Assembly: GCA_964649515.1 (NCBI GenBank)
Contig: CAZYPV010000001.1
Location: 42,771-106,770, forward strand
Length of the DNA: 64,000 nt
Direction: 5' to 3'
DNA from: CALKGK01 sp964649515
GTDB taxonomy: Bacteria > Bacteroidota > Bacteroidia > Flavobacteriales_D > Sanyastnellaceae
Program-made: the position numbers and the translations under genes
Notes under the pieces: generated by a model
Told to the model about the DNA's origin: nothing
Seen by the model: only the letters and a program-made list of their open reading frames with translations
Databases searched by the model: none
Shown: piece by piece, positions 27,679-35,552 of the stretch
Numbering within the stretch: the first letter of the stretch is position 1
How the letters are laid out: the number at the start of each line of letters is the position of its first letter

Positions 27679-29577
27679 ATGGCATCAGCAAAAGAAATAT
27701 TGCAAAAGTATTGGGGCTATCCTGATTTTCGGGGAAAGCAAGCTGAAATCATCGCTGAAGCACTCGAGAACAAAGACCTGCTCGCCATCCTACCAACAGG
27801 TGGAGGTAAATCCCTTTGTTTTCAGGTTCCCGCAATGGTTAAGGAAGGCATCTGTTTGGTTGTATCTCCGCTATTGGCATTGATGAAAGACCAAGTAGAC
27901 CATCTCAAGGAAAGAGGCATCAAAGCCAGCATGATCTCGTCTGCTCATACCGCGAGGGAAATTGACATCTTGTTGGACAATGCCATTTATGGGGGCACCA
28001 AGTTTCTTTACGTTTCACCTGAACGACTCAGCAACGAGCTTTTCCTCACTCGATTTGAGAAAATGAACGTCAACTTCATCGCCATCGATGAAGCCCATTG
28101 CATCTCTCAATGGGGGCATGAATTCCGGCCCTCATACCGCTTGATTGCCGACATCCGAAAAGTAAAGCCGGAAGTTCCAGTCCTTGCCCTCACCGCCTCA
28201 GCCACTCGGGAAGTAGAAGCTGACATCATGGCGCAGCTCAACTTCAAAACTCCTCATGTACTGCGAGGAGAAATGAACCGCAGCAACCTTTCGCTCGCCG
28301 TAGTATCTGCTGAAAACAAATTGCAGAAACTCCTTCAATCCTGCGAACGGCTCAGTGGAAGCGGCGTCATTTATGCATCCACCAGAAGAAGAACAAAACA
28401 AGTAGCCGAATTTTTAAGGAGTCATGGACAATCTGCCTACTTCTACCACGCGGGACTCAGCATTGAACAGAAGGACCAACTTCAAGACGAGTGGAAAACC
28501 GGAAAAATTCGCATCATCGTAGCCACCAATGCCTTTGGGATGGGAATTGATAAAAGTGACGTGCGTTTTGTTCTTCATGCCGACATCCCCGAAACTCCGG
28601 AAGCCTATCTTCAAGAAGCTGGAAGAGCCGGACGTGATGGGGAGCAATCTTGGGCCGTTTTGTTTTACAGTGAGCAAGACATCGTGAATAAGGAAAAGGA
28701 GTTTGACATTCGATTCCCCGAGGACGATGAAATACGTGAAATATACCGACGACTTTGCTCCTATCTTCAATTGGCTCACGGAAGTGGCTTTGAAAGCAGC
28801 CATCCCATCTCTTTGTTGGACTTTTCGAAACACATCGAGAAATCTCCGAGAACCGTGATGAACGCCTTTCATATTTTGTCCTTATCCGGATACCTTCAAT
28901 TATCGGAAGGACTCCAAATGCCCAGCAGAGTTCATATCACCATGAACAAACAAGAACTGTATAATTTCCAAGTAAAGTACCCATCTTGGGATCCATTTAT
29001 CCAGCTTTTGGTGCGAACATACGGAGGCATATTTGACACCTATGTGCGCATACAGGAAGGGCGACTCGCTGATCTCACCGGATGGAGCTATCATGACATT
29101 CAACACAAATTAGAGCAGCTCTCGGGAATGGGAGTATTGGATTATGCCAAGAAAAGCAGTTCGGACATGGTCACCTTTCTAGCAGCCGTTCAAGACGCCC
29201 AGTACATCACCTTCCCCAAAAAAGCCAAAGAAGAACGGGAGCACCGAGTTCGGCATCGTTGGGAAGCCATCAAGAAATACATTCACAGCTCTGGATGCCG
29301 GGAAGTAGCGCTACTTCGCTATTTTGGAGAAGATCAAGCCAGTGATTGCACGCACTGCGATTGGTGTAGGAAAAATCAACTCGACCTTGACCACAGCTTG
29401 GAACAAATTCAGAAAGACATCTTGGGCGCGTTGGAGGGAATCGACATGAATTTAGACGAACTCATTGCTGCACTTCCTCACCGGGATGAGCTCACTGTGG
29501 GCAAAGTACTCCGCACCTTGATGGACGAAGATATCGTTCGTTCGCTTGATGATGATCGTTTTTGTTTAAGATCTTGA
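27679..29577 (+). CDS. RecQ-family ATP-dependent DNA helicase
   Basis: 632 residues. Unwinds DNA 3' to 5' during recombination repair. Motif 0 (YWGYPDFRGKQAEII), Walker A (PTGGGKS), DEAH box as DEAHC, SAT-like TASAT and motif VI QEAGRAGRDGE are all present. After the helicase core come the zinc-binding Cys cluster (CREVALLRYF, then CTHCDWC) and a C-terminal winged helix ending in FCLRS. No HRDC domain is present, unlike E. coli RecQ, so this is the Bacteroidota RecQ-like subtype rather than a strict orthologue. It is 25 bases upstream of the methyltransferase gene. Confidence 0.92.
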   Translation: MASAKEILQKYWGYPDFRGKQAEIIAEALENKDLLAILPTGGGKSLCFQVPAMVKEGICLVVSPLLALMKDQVDHLKERGIKASMISSAHTAREIDILLDNAIYGGTKFLYVSPERLSNELFLTRFEKMNVNFIAIDEAHCISQWGHEFRPSYRLIADIRKVKPEVPVLALTASATREVEADIMAQLNFKTPHVLRGEMNRSNLSLAVVSAENKLQKLLQSCERLSGSGVIYASTRRRTKQVAEFLRSHGQSAYFYHAGLSIEQKDQLQDEWKTGKIRIIVATNAFGMGIDKSDVRFVLHADIPETPEAYLQEAGRAGRDGEQSWAVLFYSEQDIVNKEKEFDIRFPEDDEIREIYRRLCSYLQLAHGSGFESSHPISLLDFSKHIEKSPRTVMNAFHILSLSGYLQLSEGLQMPSRVHITMNKQELYNFQVKYPSWDPFIQLLVRTYGGIFDTYVRIQEGRLADLTGWSYHDIQHKLEQLSGMGVLDYAKKSSSDMVTFLAAVQDAQYITFPKKAKEEREHRVRHRWEAIKKYIHSSGCREVALLRYFGEDQASDCTHCDWCRKNQLDLDHSLEQIQKDILGALEGIDMNLDELIAALPHRDELTVGKVLRTLMDEDIVRSLDDDRFCLRS

Positions 29578-29594
29578 GCATTGTTCTACCTTTG
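29561..29594 (+). promoter_or_regulatory. Promoter of the RlmI-like gene inside the end of the helicase gene
   Basis: TTTG at 29561-29564, 22 bases, then TACCTTTG at 29587-29594. The spacing is within the range accepted for Bacteroidota promoters. The next gene starts 8 bases after the -7 box, so it may be transcribed independently of the helicase gene with almost no leader. Confidence 0.5.
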
Positions 29595-29602
29595 CGCAAA
29601 AT

Positions 29603-30799
29603 ATGAACATGAGCACAGCAACGGTATATCTCAAAGCCAAGAAAGACGAAAGCATTCGAAGATTCCACCCCTGGGTATTCAGTGGAGCTATCAAACAAAT
29701 TGACGGTCAGCCAGCCAACGGAGACACCGTGCGTGTTTGTGCCAACAAAGGAGGAACCTTAGGCTATGGACATTACTCTCCCAACGCCACCATCGCCGTT
29801 CGAATGGTCAGCTTTGACCAAGAAGCGCCCGACGAACGCTTTTGGATTGACAAGTTGAAGAAAGCATATGCTCTGCGTTCATCCTTGGGCATGACCGACA
29901 ATGCCACCTCCAACACCTACCGCCTCGTTCATGCTGAAGGCGACCGGCTCCCAGGACTCATCATAGACCATTTTGACGGACACTTGGTTATTCAAACCCA
30001 CAGTTTGGGCATGCATTTATTGCGAGATCATTGGGTAAGTGCTTTGAAAGAAATTTATGGACCTCGATTGAAATCTATATACGATAAAAGCTCAGACACC
30101 TTGAAGAAGAATGGCGGCTTTGAAATGGAGAACGCCTATCTTTTTGGCAATCAAGAAAGCGGAAATCGATCTCTTGAGAACGGCCATCAATTTTTGATTG
30201 ATTGGGAAGGAGGACAAAAAACCGGATTCTTCATTGATCAGCGAGAAAACAGGGAATTATTGGGGAAAGTATCGAAAGGGAAGAAAATACTCAACACCTT
30301 CTGTTACACCGGAGGCTTTTCCATCTACGCTCTTGCCATGGGAGCGGAATTGGTGCACAGTTTGGACAGCTCACAGAAAGCCCTTGACTTGGTGGAAGAG
30401 AACATCAAAATTAACGGATTGGATGCCAGCAAACACGCCTGTATTCACGCCGACGCAGTTCAATACATCAAGGAAGCGGAAACCGATTATGACATCATCA
30501 TCTTGGACCCACCCGCCTTTGCAAAACACATGAGTGCGCGTCATAAAGCCGTTCAAGGATATAAGCGAATCAACGCCCGTGCCATGGAGAAAATCAAGTC
30601 TGGCGGACTCATTTTTACCTTTTCATGTTCTCAAGCCGTTGACAAAAGTCTGTTTAACCACACCATCATATCGGCCGCCATCTCCGTTGGTCGGGAAGTC
30701 AAGATCCTACACCAGCTTCATCAACCCGCGGACCATCCCGTGAGTGCTTTTCATCCTGAGGGCGAATATTTGAAAGGACTCGTTATTCAAGTCATTTGA
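29603..30799 (+). CDS. Class I SAM-dependent rRNA (cytosine-C5) methyltransferase, RlmI type
   Basis: 398 residues, matching E. coli RlmI (396). An N-terminal PUA domain (about 1-80, RRFHPWVFSGAI) binds RNA; a central linker domain follows; the C-terminal Rossmann domain carries GFFIDQRENRELL, KILNTFCYTGGFSIYALAMG and the DPPAFAK catalytic motif. RlmI methylates C1962 of 23S rRNA; the exact site here is inferred from orthology. Convergent with pdxH, with stop codons abutting. Confidence 0.9.
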   Translation: MNMSTATVYLKAKKDESIRRFHPWVFSGAIKQIDGQPANGDTVRVCANKGGTLGYGHYSPNATIAVRMVSFDQEAPDERFWIDKLKKAYALRSSLGMTDNATSNTYRLVHAEGDRLPGLIIDHFDGHLVIQTHSLGMHLLRDHWVSALKEIYGPRLKSIYDKSSDTLKKNGGFEMENAYLFGNQESGNRSLENGHQFLIDWEGGQKTGFFIDQRENRELLGKVSKGKKILNTFCYTGGFSIYALAMGAELVHSLDSSQKALDLVEENIKINGLDASKHACIHADAVQYIKEAETDYDIIILDPPAFAKHMSARHKAVQGYKRINARAMEKIKSGGLIFTFSCSQAVDKSLFNHTIISAAISVGREVKILHQLHQPADHPVSAFHPEGEYLKGLVIQVI

Positions 30800-31438
30800 T
30801 CACGGCGCCAAACGCTTCATTTCCCAAAGTTTGCCGTCTTTTTTGTATTGAAGACGATCGTGCAATCGACTCGGGCGACCCTGCCAAAATTCGAAGATCT
30901 CTGCTTCAATCAAAAAACCACCCCAAAAATCTGGACGAGGAACCTCCATACCTTCAAAACGTTCCTCCATCTCCTTTACTTTTAGTTGAAGTTCTTCTCT
31001 GGATTGGATCTCTTCGCTTTGGTTGCTCGCCCAAGCCCCAATTTGGGAAGGTCTTGGTCGGGAAGCAAAGTACGCATCAGAAACCTCTTCATCGATCTTT
31101 TTAACCACCCCAGTAATGCGCACCTGACGTTCAAGCTCTTTCCAGAAGAAAGAAACACAAACCTTATTATTGTTGAGAATTTGTTTTGCTTTGGAACTCG
31201 TGTAGTTCGTGTAGAATACCAATCCTTTTTCAGAAAACTCTCTGCAAAGAACGATCCTGCTTTGAGGAAAACCATCATGATTGATGCTGGAGAGGGTCAT
31301 GGCATTATAATCAGTATCATCCGACTCCTTCGCCTCTTTCAGCCACATTGAGAGTTGATCTACTGGGTTTGACATTGCATTTTCTTCGCTCAGCTGGTCG
31401 TTGCTGTAATCTTTTCTTACCGAATTGAGGTCTTTCAT
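30800..31438 (-). CDS. pdxH: Pyridoxamine 5'-phosphate oxidase
   Basis: 212 residues from the ATG at 31438 (MKDLNSVRKDYSNDQLSEEN is the usual N-terminus); an in-frame start 15 codons upstream gives a Lys/Glu-rich extension with no family counterpart. It is an FMN enzyme that oxidises pyridoxamine or pyridoxine phosphate to pyridoxal phosphate with oxygen. Signatures: NAMTLSSINHDGFPQSRIVL, FYTNYTSSKA, FFWKELERQVRI, SRPRPSQIGAWAS and the C-terminal FWQGRPSRLHDRLQY. Length is typical. Confidence 0.96.
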   Translation of the reverse strand: MKDLNSVRKDYSNDQLSEENAMSNPVDQLSMWLKEAKESDDTDYNAMTLSSINHDGFPQSRIVLCREFSEKGLVFYTNYTSSKAKQILNNNKVCVSFFWKELERQVRITGVVKKIDEEVSDAYFASRPRPSQIGAWASNQSEEIQSREELQLKVKEMEERFEGMEVPRPDFWGGFLIEAEIFEFWQGRPSRLHDRLQYKKDGKLWEMKRLAP

Positions 31439-31588
31439 GGTTGATTTATCTTCCTTGATAGTTGGTTCTTTCGTAATAGACAATAGAACTCTTGAATTGA
31501 GAATTGGTTCAAAGTTACGTTGGAGGGTTTGGAAGAATACTGATAATGGTCAGATTTTTTGAGAATACTTGGATTGTGGGGTTTGGGT

Positions 31589-32271
31589 GGGCTATTGATT
31601 TATGTCGCAAGAATTCGAATTCACGGGCTATTGACTTACGTCGCCCGCTTCAATATTTCTAGAAAAGGCCTATTGATTTAGATCGCCAGAATCAAAATCT
31701 CGGGCTATTGATTTACGTCGCCAATGTCTTATTCACGGGCTATTGACTTACGTCGCCCGCCTCAANNNNNNNNNNNNNNNNNNNNNNNNNNNNNNNNNNN
31801 NNNNNNNNNNNNNNNNNNNNNNNNNNNNNNNNNNNNNNNNNNNNNNNNNNNNNNNNNNNNNNNNNATTTCTAGATAACACCTATTGATTTAGATCGCCAG
31901 CATCAAAATCTTGGGCTATTGATTTAAGTCGCCCAAAGGCGAATTCAAGGGCTATTGATTAACGTCGCCCGCCTCGGCATTTCTAGATAACACCTATTGA
32001 TTTAGATCGCCAGAATCAAAATCTTGGGCTATTGATTTACGTCGCCAATGTCTTATTCACGGGCTATTGATTTACGTCGCCAATGTCTTATTCACGGGCT
32101 ATTGACTTACGTCGCCCGCCTCAATGTTTCTAGAAAAGGCCTATTGATTTAGATCGCCCAAATCAAAATCTTGCGCTATTGATTTACGTCGCCCTAAAAA
32201 ACGAATTCTGAATCCATCAACTTAAATCACCCAATACCAAAATCCAATGCTACTGACTTAAATCCCCCTAA
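31589..32271. repeat. Array of about 16 short tandem repeats, consensus GGGCTATTGATTTACGTCGCC
   Basis: Fourteen good copies of a roughly 21-base unit are visible, starting at 31589, 31625, 31669, 31702, 31737, 31880, 31913, 31949, 31993, 32026, 32061, 32096, 32139 and 32173, with two decayed copies near 32211 and 32247. Three unit types recur in order at spacings of about 44, 33 and 35 bases, giving a higher-order period of about 112 bases, with one local duplication (32026/32061). The connecting sequences also repeat, so these are not CRISPR spacers. Spacing and stop codons argue against coding. On the top strand most copies can form GGGC-bulge-GAC-loop-GTC-GCCC. It lies between pdxH and a DUF4236 gene, pointing away from both starts and towards the latter. 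Function unknown. Confidence 0.9.
31766..31865. other. Assembly gap of 100 N inside the repeat array
   Basis: Exactly 100 N replace sequence of unknown length. The left flank ends in the same sequence as 32070-32124, so the gap lies at an unresolved repeat and the array is probably longer or shorter than it appears. Confidence 0.95.
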
Positions 32272-32392
32272 AACCCCAAAAAACCCGCTCATTCCCTCTC
32301 TCCCTCCAAAAAAATGCATCAAATTGACATTTCTTCTCATTCAATGTTTGGATTTCAATACCTTATGATGTATTCTCACAAAAAACAACAAA

Positions 32393-33484
32393 ATGCGCTT
32401 CCGTCGAAAGACCAAAATTCTTCCCGGAGTTTACCTCAACTTCAGTAAATCAGGCATTAGCACCACCATTGGTCCGAAAGGCGCTAGCGTAAATCTTGGA
32501 AAAGAAGGTGCATTCTTAAACACGGGTATTCCTGGTACAGGACTCTATAACCGACAAAAACTATCCTCCAAAGCTGCCCCAAAATCAAAGCCAACTCCGC
32601 AGGTTTCAAATGAACATTATCGAGATCTCATCGATGAATTCAAAAGCGATCAGGCCGAAAACCTAACCTCCGATTCTTTAAAAGAGCTCAAAGAAACATT
32701 GCTCGATTGTCATTTGCGCAGACAAGAACTCACCTCCACCATTGCGCGTCAACAACAACGCGTGAAAAAAACACGACAGCTCCTCACTTGGATGCGGATC
32801 CTCATCGTGGGTTTTGTGTTTCTTTCGTTTAGAAGAAAATGGCTCGAAGCAAAGCATGAACTAAAAGAACTCCAACATCAACTGGATGAAGAATACGTTG
32901 ATATGGATCACGAATGGACACCAGAACTGTCCGAAGCATATCAACAAGTTGAATTCGCTTTTGAAGGATTGATGACTTGCTACAAAGTTTGGGACATTAT
33001 TGGAGCGGGCAATAAACAAGCACTAAAAGGACTCGTTGTTCGTGAGGAATGTCGCTTAAACCGAAAACGCCTCGCCGAAATCAAATCAACCCAACAAGCC
33101 CTCCACTTCGAAAATAAAAATGCTGGCGAACTGTTTTTCTACCCTTTCTTTCTCAGTATTATCGATGGTTTGGGCGAATTTGGGATTGTTGACCTCAAAG
33201 ATCTTCGAATAAGCTACGAAGAGCATGAGTTTACAGAAAACAACGAAATCCCCTTGGATTCAGAAGTCATTGACCACCGCTGGTTTAAGGAGAATAAGGA
33301 CAACTCTCGCGATAAACGTTTTAAAAACAATTTCCAAATTCCCGTTTGCGCCTATGCCGGAATTACTTTTCAAACCAATAAAGGGGTACACGAAAAGTAC
33401 ATGTTCAGTAATCGGCAAAAAGCTTCGTCCTTTGTGAACGCTTTTCAAGCCTACCAAAAACTCCTTTTGCAATCGGACCAATAA
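32393..33484 (+). CDS. DUF4236 protein with central membrane segment
   Basis: 363 residues. The N-terminal 55 residues (MRFRRKTKILPGVYLNFSKS, then GASVNLGKEGAFLNTGIPGTG) match DUF4236, a small beta-rich domain often fused to membrane or SHOCT-like segments. A coiled region around 75-125 leads to a hydrophobic stretch (LLTWMRILIVGFVFLSFRRK, about 128-148) and a second coiled region. The C-terminal 140 residues contain a beta-strand domain with FQIPVCAYAGITFQTNKGV; I do not recognise it. The gene is preceded by the repeat array and 120 bases of C/A-rich sequence. Function unknown. Confidence 0.8.
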   Translation: MRFRRKTKILPGVYLNFSKSGISTTIGPKGASVNLGKEGAFLNTGIPGTGLYNRQKLSSKAAPKSKPTPQVSNEHYRDLIDEFKSDQAENLTSDSLKELKETLLDCHLRRQELTSTIARQQQRVKKTRQLLTWMRILIVGFVFLSFRRKWLEAKHELKELQHQLDEEYVDMDHEWTPELSEAYQQVEFAFEGLMTCYKVWDIIGAGNKQALKGLVVREECRLNRKRLAEIKSTQQALHFENKNAGELFFYPFFLSIIDGLGEFGIVDLKDLRISYEEHEFTENNEIPLDSEVIDHRWFKENKDNSRDKRFKNNFQIPVCAYAGITFQTNKGVHEKYMFSNRQKASSFVNAFQAYQKLLLQSDQ

Positions 33485-33578
33485 ACCACGCAGCCAGCAC
33501 CATCCTGCGCAATTTCATCCCGATGTGAGCCATCCCATCCCAAGATTGGGTATCTTTGCCAACTTCAAATTCTACTGC

Positions 33579-34718
33579 ATGTCCTTCAAAAACCTAGGTC
33601 TTCCTCCCTATCTCGTCCAACACCTCCAAAATCATCACTTCACCAAGGCCACTCCGGTTCAACTTGAAGCAATCCCAGCAGTAGTATCGGGGAAAGATGT
33701 TTTGGGAGTTGCTCCAACAGGTACGGGGAAAACGGCCGGATATGTACTCCCTCTTTTGAGCATTTTCGAAAAATTGCCTCTCCATAACCGACACGTTAAT
33801 GCCTTGGTTTTAGTGCCCACACGGGAGTTGGCGATTCAGGTAGATGAGGTCTTGCGCCAGTTCTCTATCGGTTTGAAGAACCCACTCAAAACCATGGCAG
33901 TGCACGGTGGGAAGTCCATCAACCTTCAAATGATGAAAATGAATCGAGTGAGTATTCTGGTGGCAACTCCGGGCCGACTCCTTGATTTAGTGCGAAACAA
34001 AGCCGTTCATTTGGATGAAGTCAAGACCTTTGTGCTTGATGAGGCCGACAAACTAATGAATCTGGGTTTTCAGGATGAATTGAACGAGGTTCTTGCTTTG
34101 CTTCCTCCCAAAAGACAAAATTTGTTGTTCAGCGCCACTTTGAATTCGCGCATTGAAGATTTGAGCCGACTCTTTCTCGACGCCCCTTTACTCATCGAAA
34201 TGCCCGATGCTCCCGTCCAAGAACGTTTGATCAGAGAATATGGTTTTCGGGTTGAAAAAAGCAAAAAAGGAGTGCTCCTCCGTGAATTGATCAGAAGAAA
34301 CAACTTTGATTCGGTATTGGTATTCACCTCTTCAACACACCAAGCAGATCACGTTTGCACAAAACTGGAACGAAATGGAATCAAAGCCGCCGCCATACAC
34401 GGAAAGAAAAGTCAAGGTGCTCGTGACGCAGCTTTGAGCGCTTTCAAAAAAGGCGAACTCCAGGTACTTGTGGCCACCGACCTTCTCGCCCGAGGGGTGG
34501 ACATTAAAGGCTTGCCTGCTGTAATCAACTACGAACTTCCTCGCTCGCCTAAAGATTATACTCATCGTATTGGAAGAACGGGAAGAGCCGATGAAAAGGG
34601 CGAGGCATTCAGTCTCATCTCCCCCGAAGAAGAACAACACTTTCGTCTCATTCAAAAAAAAGCCAAGAAATGGGCCGAAATGGTCGAATCAACTGCCTTT
34701 CTCAATCAGGAACATTAA
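33579..34718 (+). CDS. DEAD-box RNA helicase, RhlE-like
   Basis: 379 residues from the ATG at 33579 (MSFKNLGLPPYLVQHLQNHH, the usual family start); an upstream in-frame start at 33525 would include a TATCTTTG -7 box (33551-33558) in the coding region. Motifs in order: Q motif TPVQLEAIP, Walker A APTGTGKTA, PTRELA, TPGRLLDL, the DEAD box as VLDEADKL, SAT in LLFSATLN, and HRIGRTGRA. The extension typical of RhlE or CsdA is missing, so this is a minimal core helicase acting on RNA structure or ribosome assembly. Confidence 0.93.
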   Translation: MSFKNLGLPPYLVQHLQNHHFTKATPVQLEAIPAVVSGKDVLGVAPTGTGKTAGYVLPLLSIFEKLPLHNRHVNALVLVPTRELAIQVDEVLRQFSIGLKNPLKTMAVHGGKSINLQMMKMNRVSILVATPGRLLDLVRNKAVHLDEVKTFVLDEADKLMNLGFQDELNEVLALLPPKRQNLLFSATLNSRIEDLSRLFLDAPLLIEMPDAPVQERLIREYGFRVEKSKKGVLLRELIRRNNFDSVLVFTSSTHQADHVCTKLERNGIKAAAIHGKKSQGARDAALSAFKKGELQVLVATDLLARGVDIKGLPAVINYELPRSPKDYTHRIGRTGRADEKGEAFSLISPEEEQHFRLIQKKAKKWAEMVESTAFLNQEH

Positions 34719-34833
34719 ACAAGAATACCTCTGTAACAGTGTTTTCGTGGATATGAGATTGAAAATTAAGCAAGATTAACACCCAGAGAGTAGCAAATCA
34801 GCATCGGAACTTCGTCCCACTTTAAATAATGCT

Positions 34834-34841
34834 TAACTTTG
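34834..34841 (+). promoter_or_regulatory. -7 box upstream of the CarboxypepD_reg-like gene
   Basis: TAACTTTG, 5 bases before the ATG at 34847. An ATG upstream at 34829 is in frame but lies before this box, which argues for the later start. Confidence 0.5.
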
Positions 34842-34846
34842 AAACG

Positions 34847-35479
34847 ATGAGGTATTTCTTAATCATATGCGGTTGGTTGTTTTCATTTGCTGTTCTTGCT
34901 CAGGGAGATCAGGAAGTTGAAAATGACGTGGTTCAATTTAGTGGTATTGTGGTAACGGGAGACAGTCTTTCCCCAGTACCTTTTGTAACGGTTTACCGGA
35001 CAAGAGATGCCAAAGGAACCATCACGGATACCAAAGGTTTTTTCTCCATTCCTGTTCTTAAAGGAGATACGGTTCGTTTCTCGAGTGTTGGATATGTACC
35101 CACTCAAATGAACATTGCAGATACCCTCTCCTCCAACCGATACAACGTGGTTCAATTTTTAGGAGTTGACACGGTATTGGTTCCTACCACCTTCATTTAC
35201 CCCTGGCCCACCAAGCAAAAAATGAAGGAAGAAATCCTCGCCCTCCGATTGGAAGACGATCAAGCCGAAAGAGCGAGAAAGAACCTGGAGTCCATCATGA
35301 TGTACAACCGCATGGCAGAGATGGGAATGGACGGTGGAGAAAACTATAAAATCGCCATGCAACAACAAGCACAGCGAATTTCCTATGCCGGTCAGGCACC
35401 TCCACAAAACATTTTTAGCCCCATAGCTTGGGCGCAATTCATAAAGGCATGGCAAAATGGTGCCTATAAAAAGAAATAG
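34847..35479 (+). CDS. Secreted protein with CarboxypepD_reg-like domain
   Basis: 210 residues from the ATG at 34847, giving a good signal peptide (MRYFLIICGWLFSFAVLAQG). Residues about 30-110 form a CarboxypepD_reg-like beta-sandwich (FSGIVVTGDSLSPVPFVTVY, then TDTKGFFSIPV and FSSVGYVPTQ), the same domain found at the N-terminus of SusC-type receptors. The C-terminal half is helical (EEILALRLEDDQAERARKNL) and lacks motifs I know. It precedes the TonB-dependent receptor gene by 73 bases on the same strand and may act with it in the periplasm; that is inferred only from position. Confidence 0.8.
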   Translation: MRYFLIICGWLFSFAVLAQGDQEVENDVVQFSGIVVTGDSLSPVPFVTVYRTRDAKGTITDTKGFFSIPVLKGDTVRFSSVGYVPTQMNIADTLSSNRYNVVQFLGVDTVLVPTTFIYPWPTKQKMKEEILALRLEDDQAERARKNLESIMMYNRMAEMGMDGGENYKIAMQQQAQRISYAGQAPPQNIFSPIAWAQFIKAWQNGAYKKK

Positions 35480-35552
35480 TTTCTTCGTCTGAAGGCACGA
35501 TTCCCGTATCATTCTCGTTAAGTTTGCGTTCGCAACTCTCTGTTTACGCAAA

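Noticed and set aside
31589..32271. CRISPR array
   Set aside because: The spacings vary (33, 35, 44 bases), the connecting sequences are themselves repeated, and no cas gene is present.
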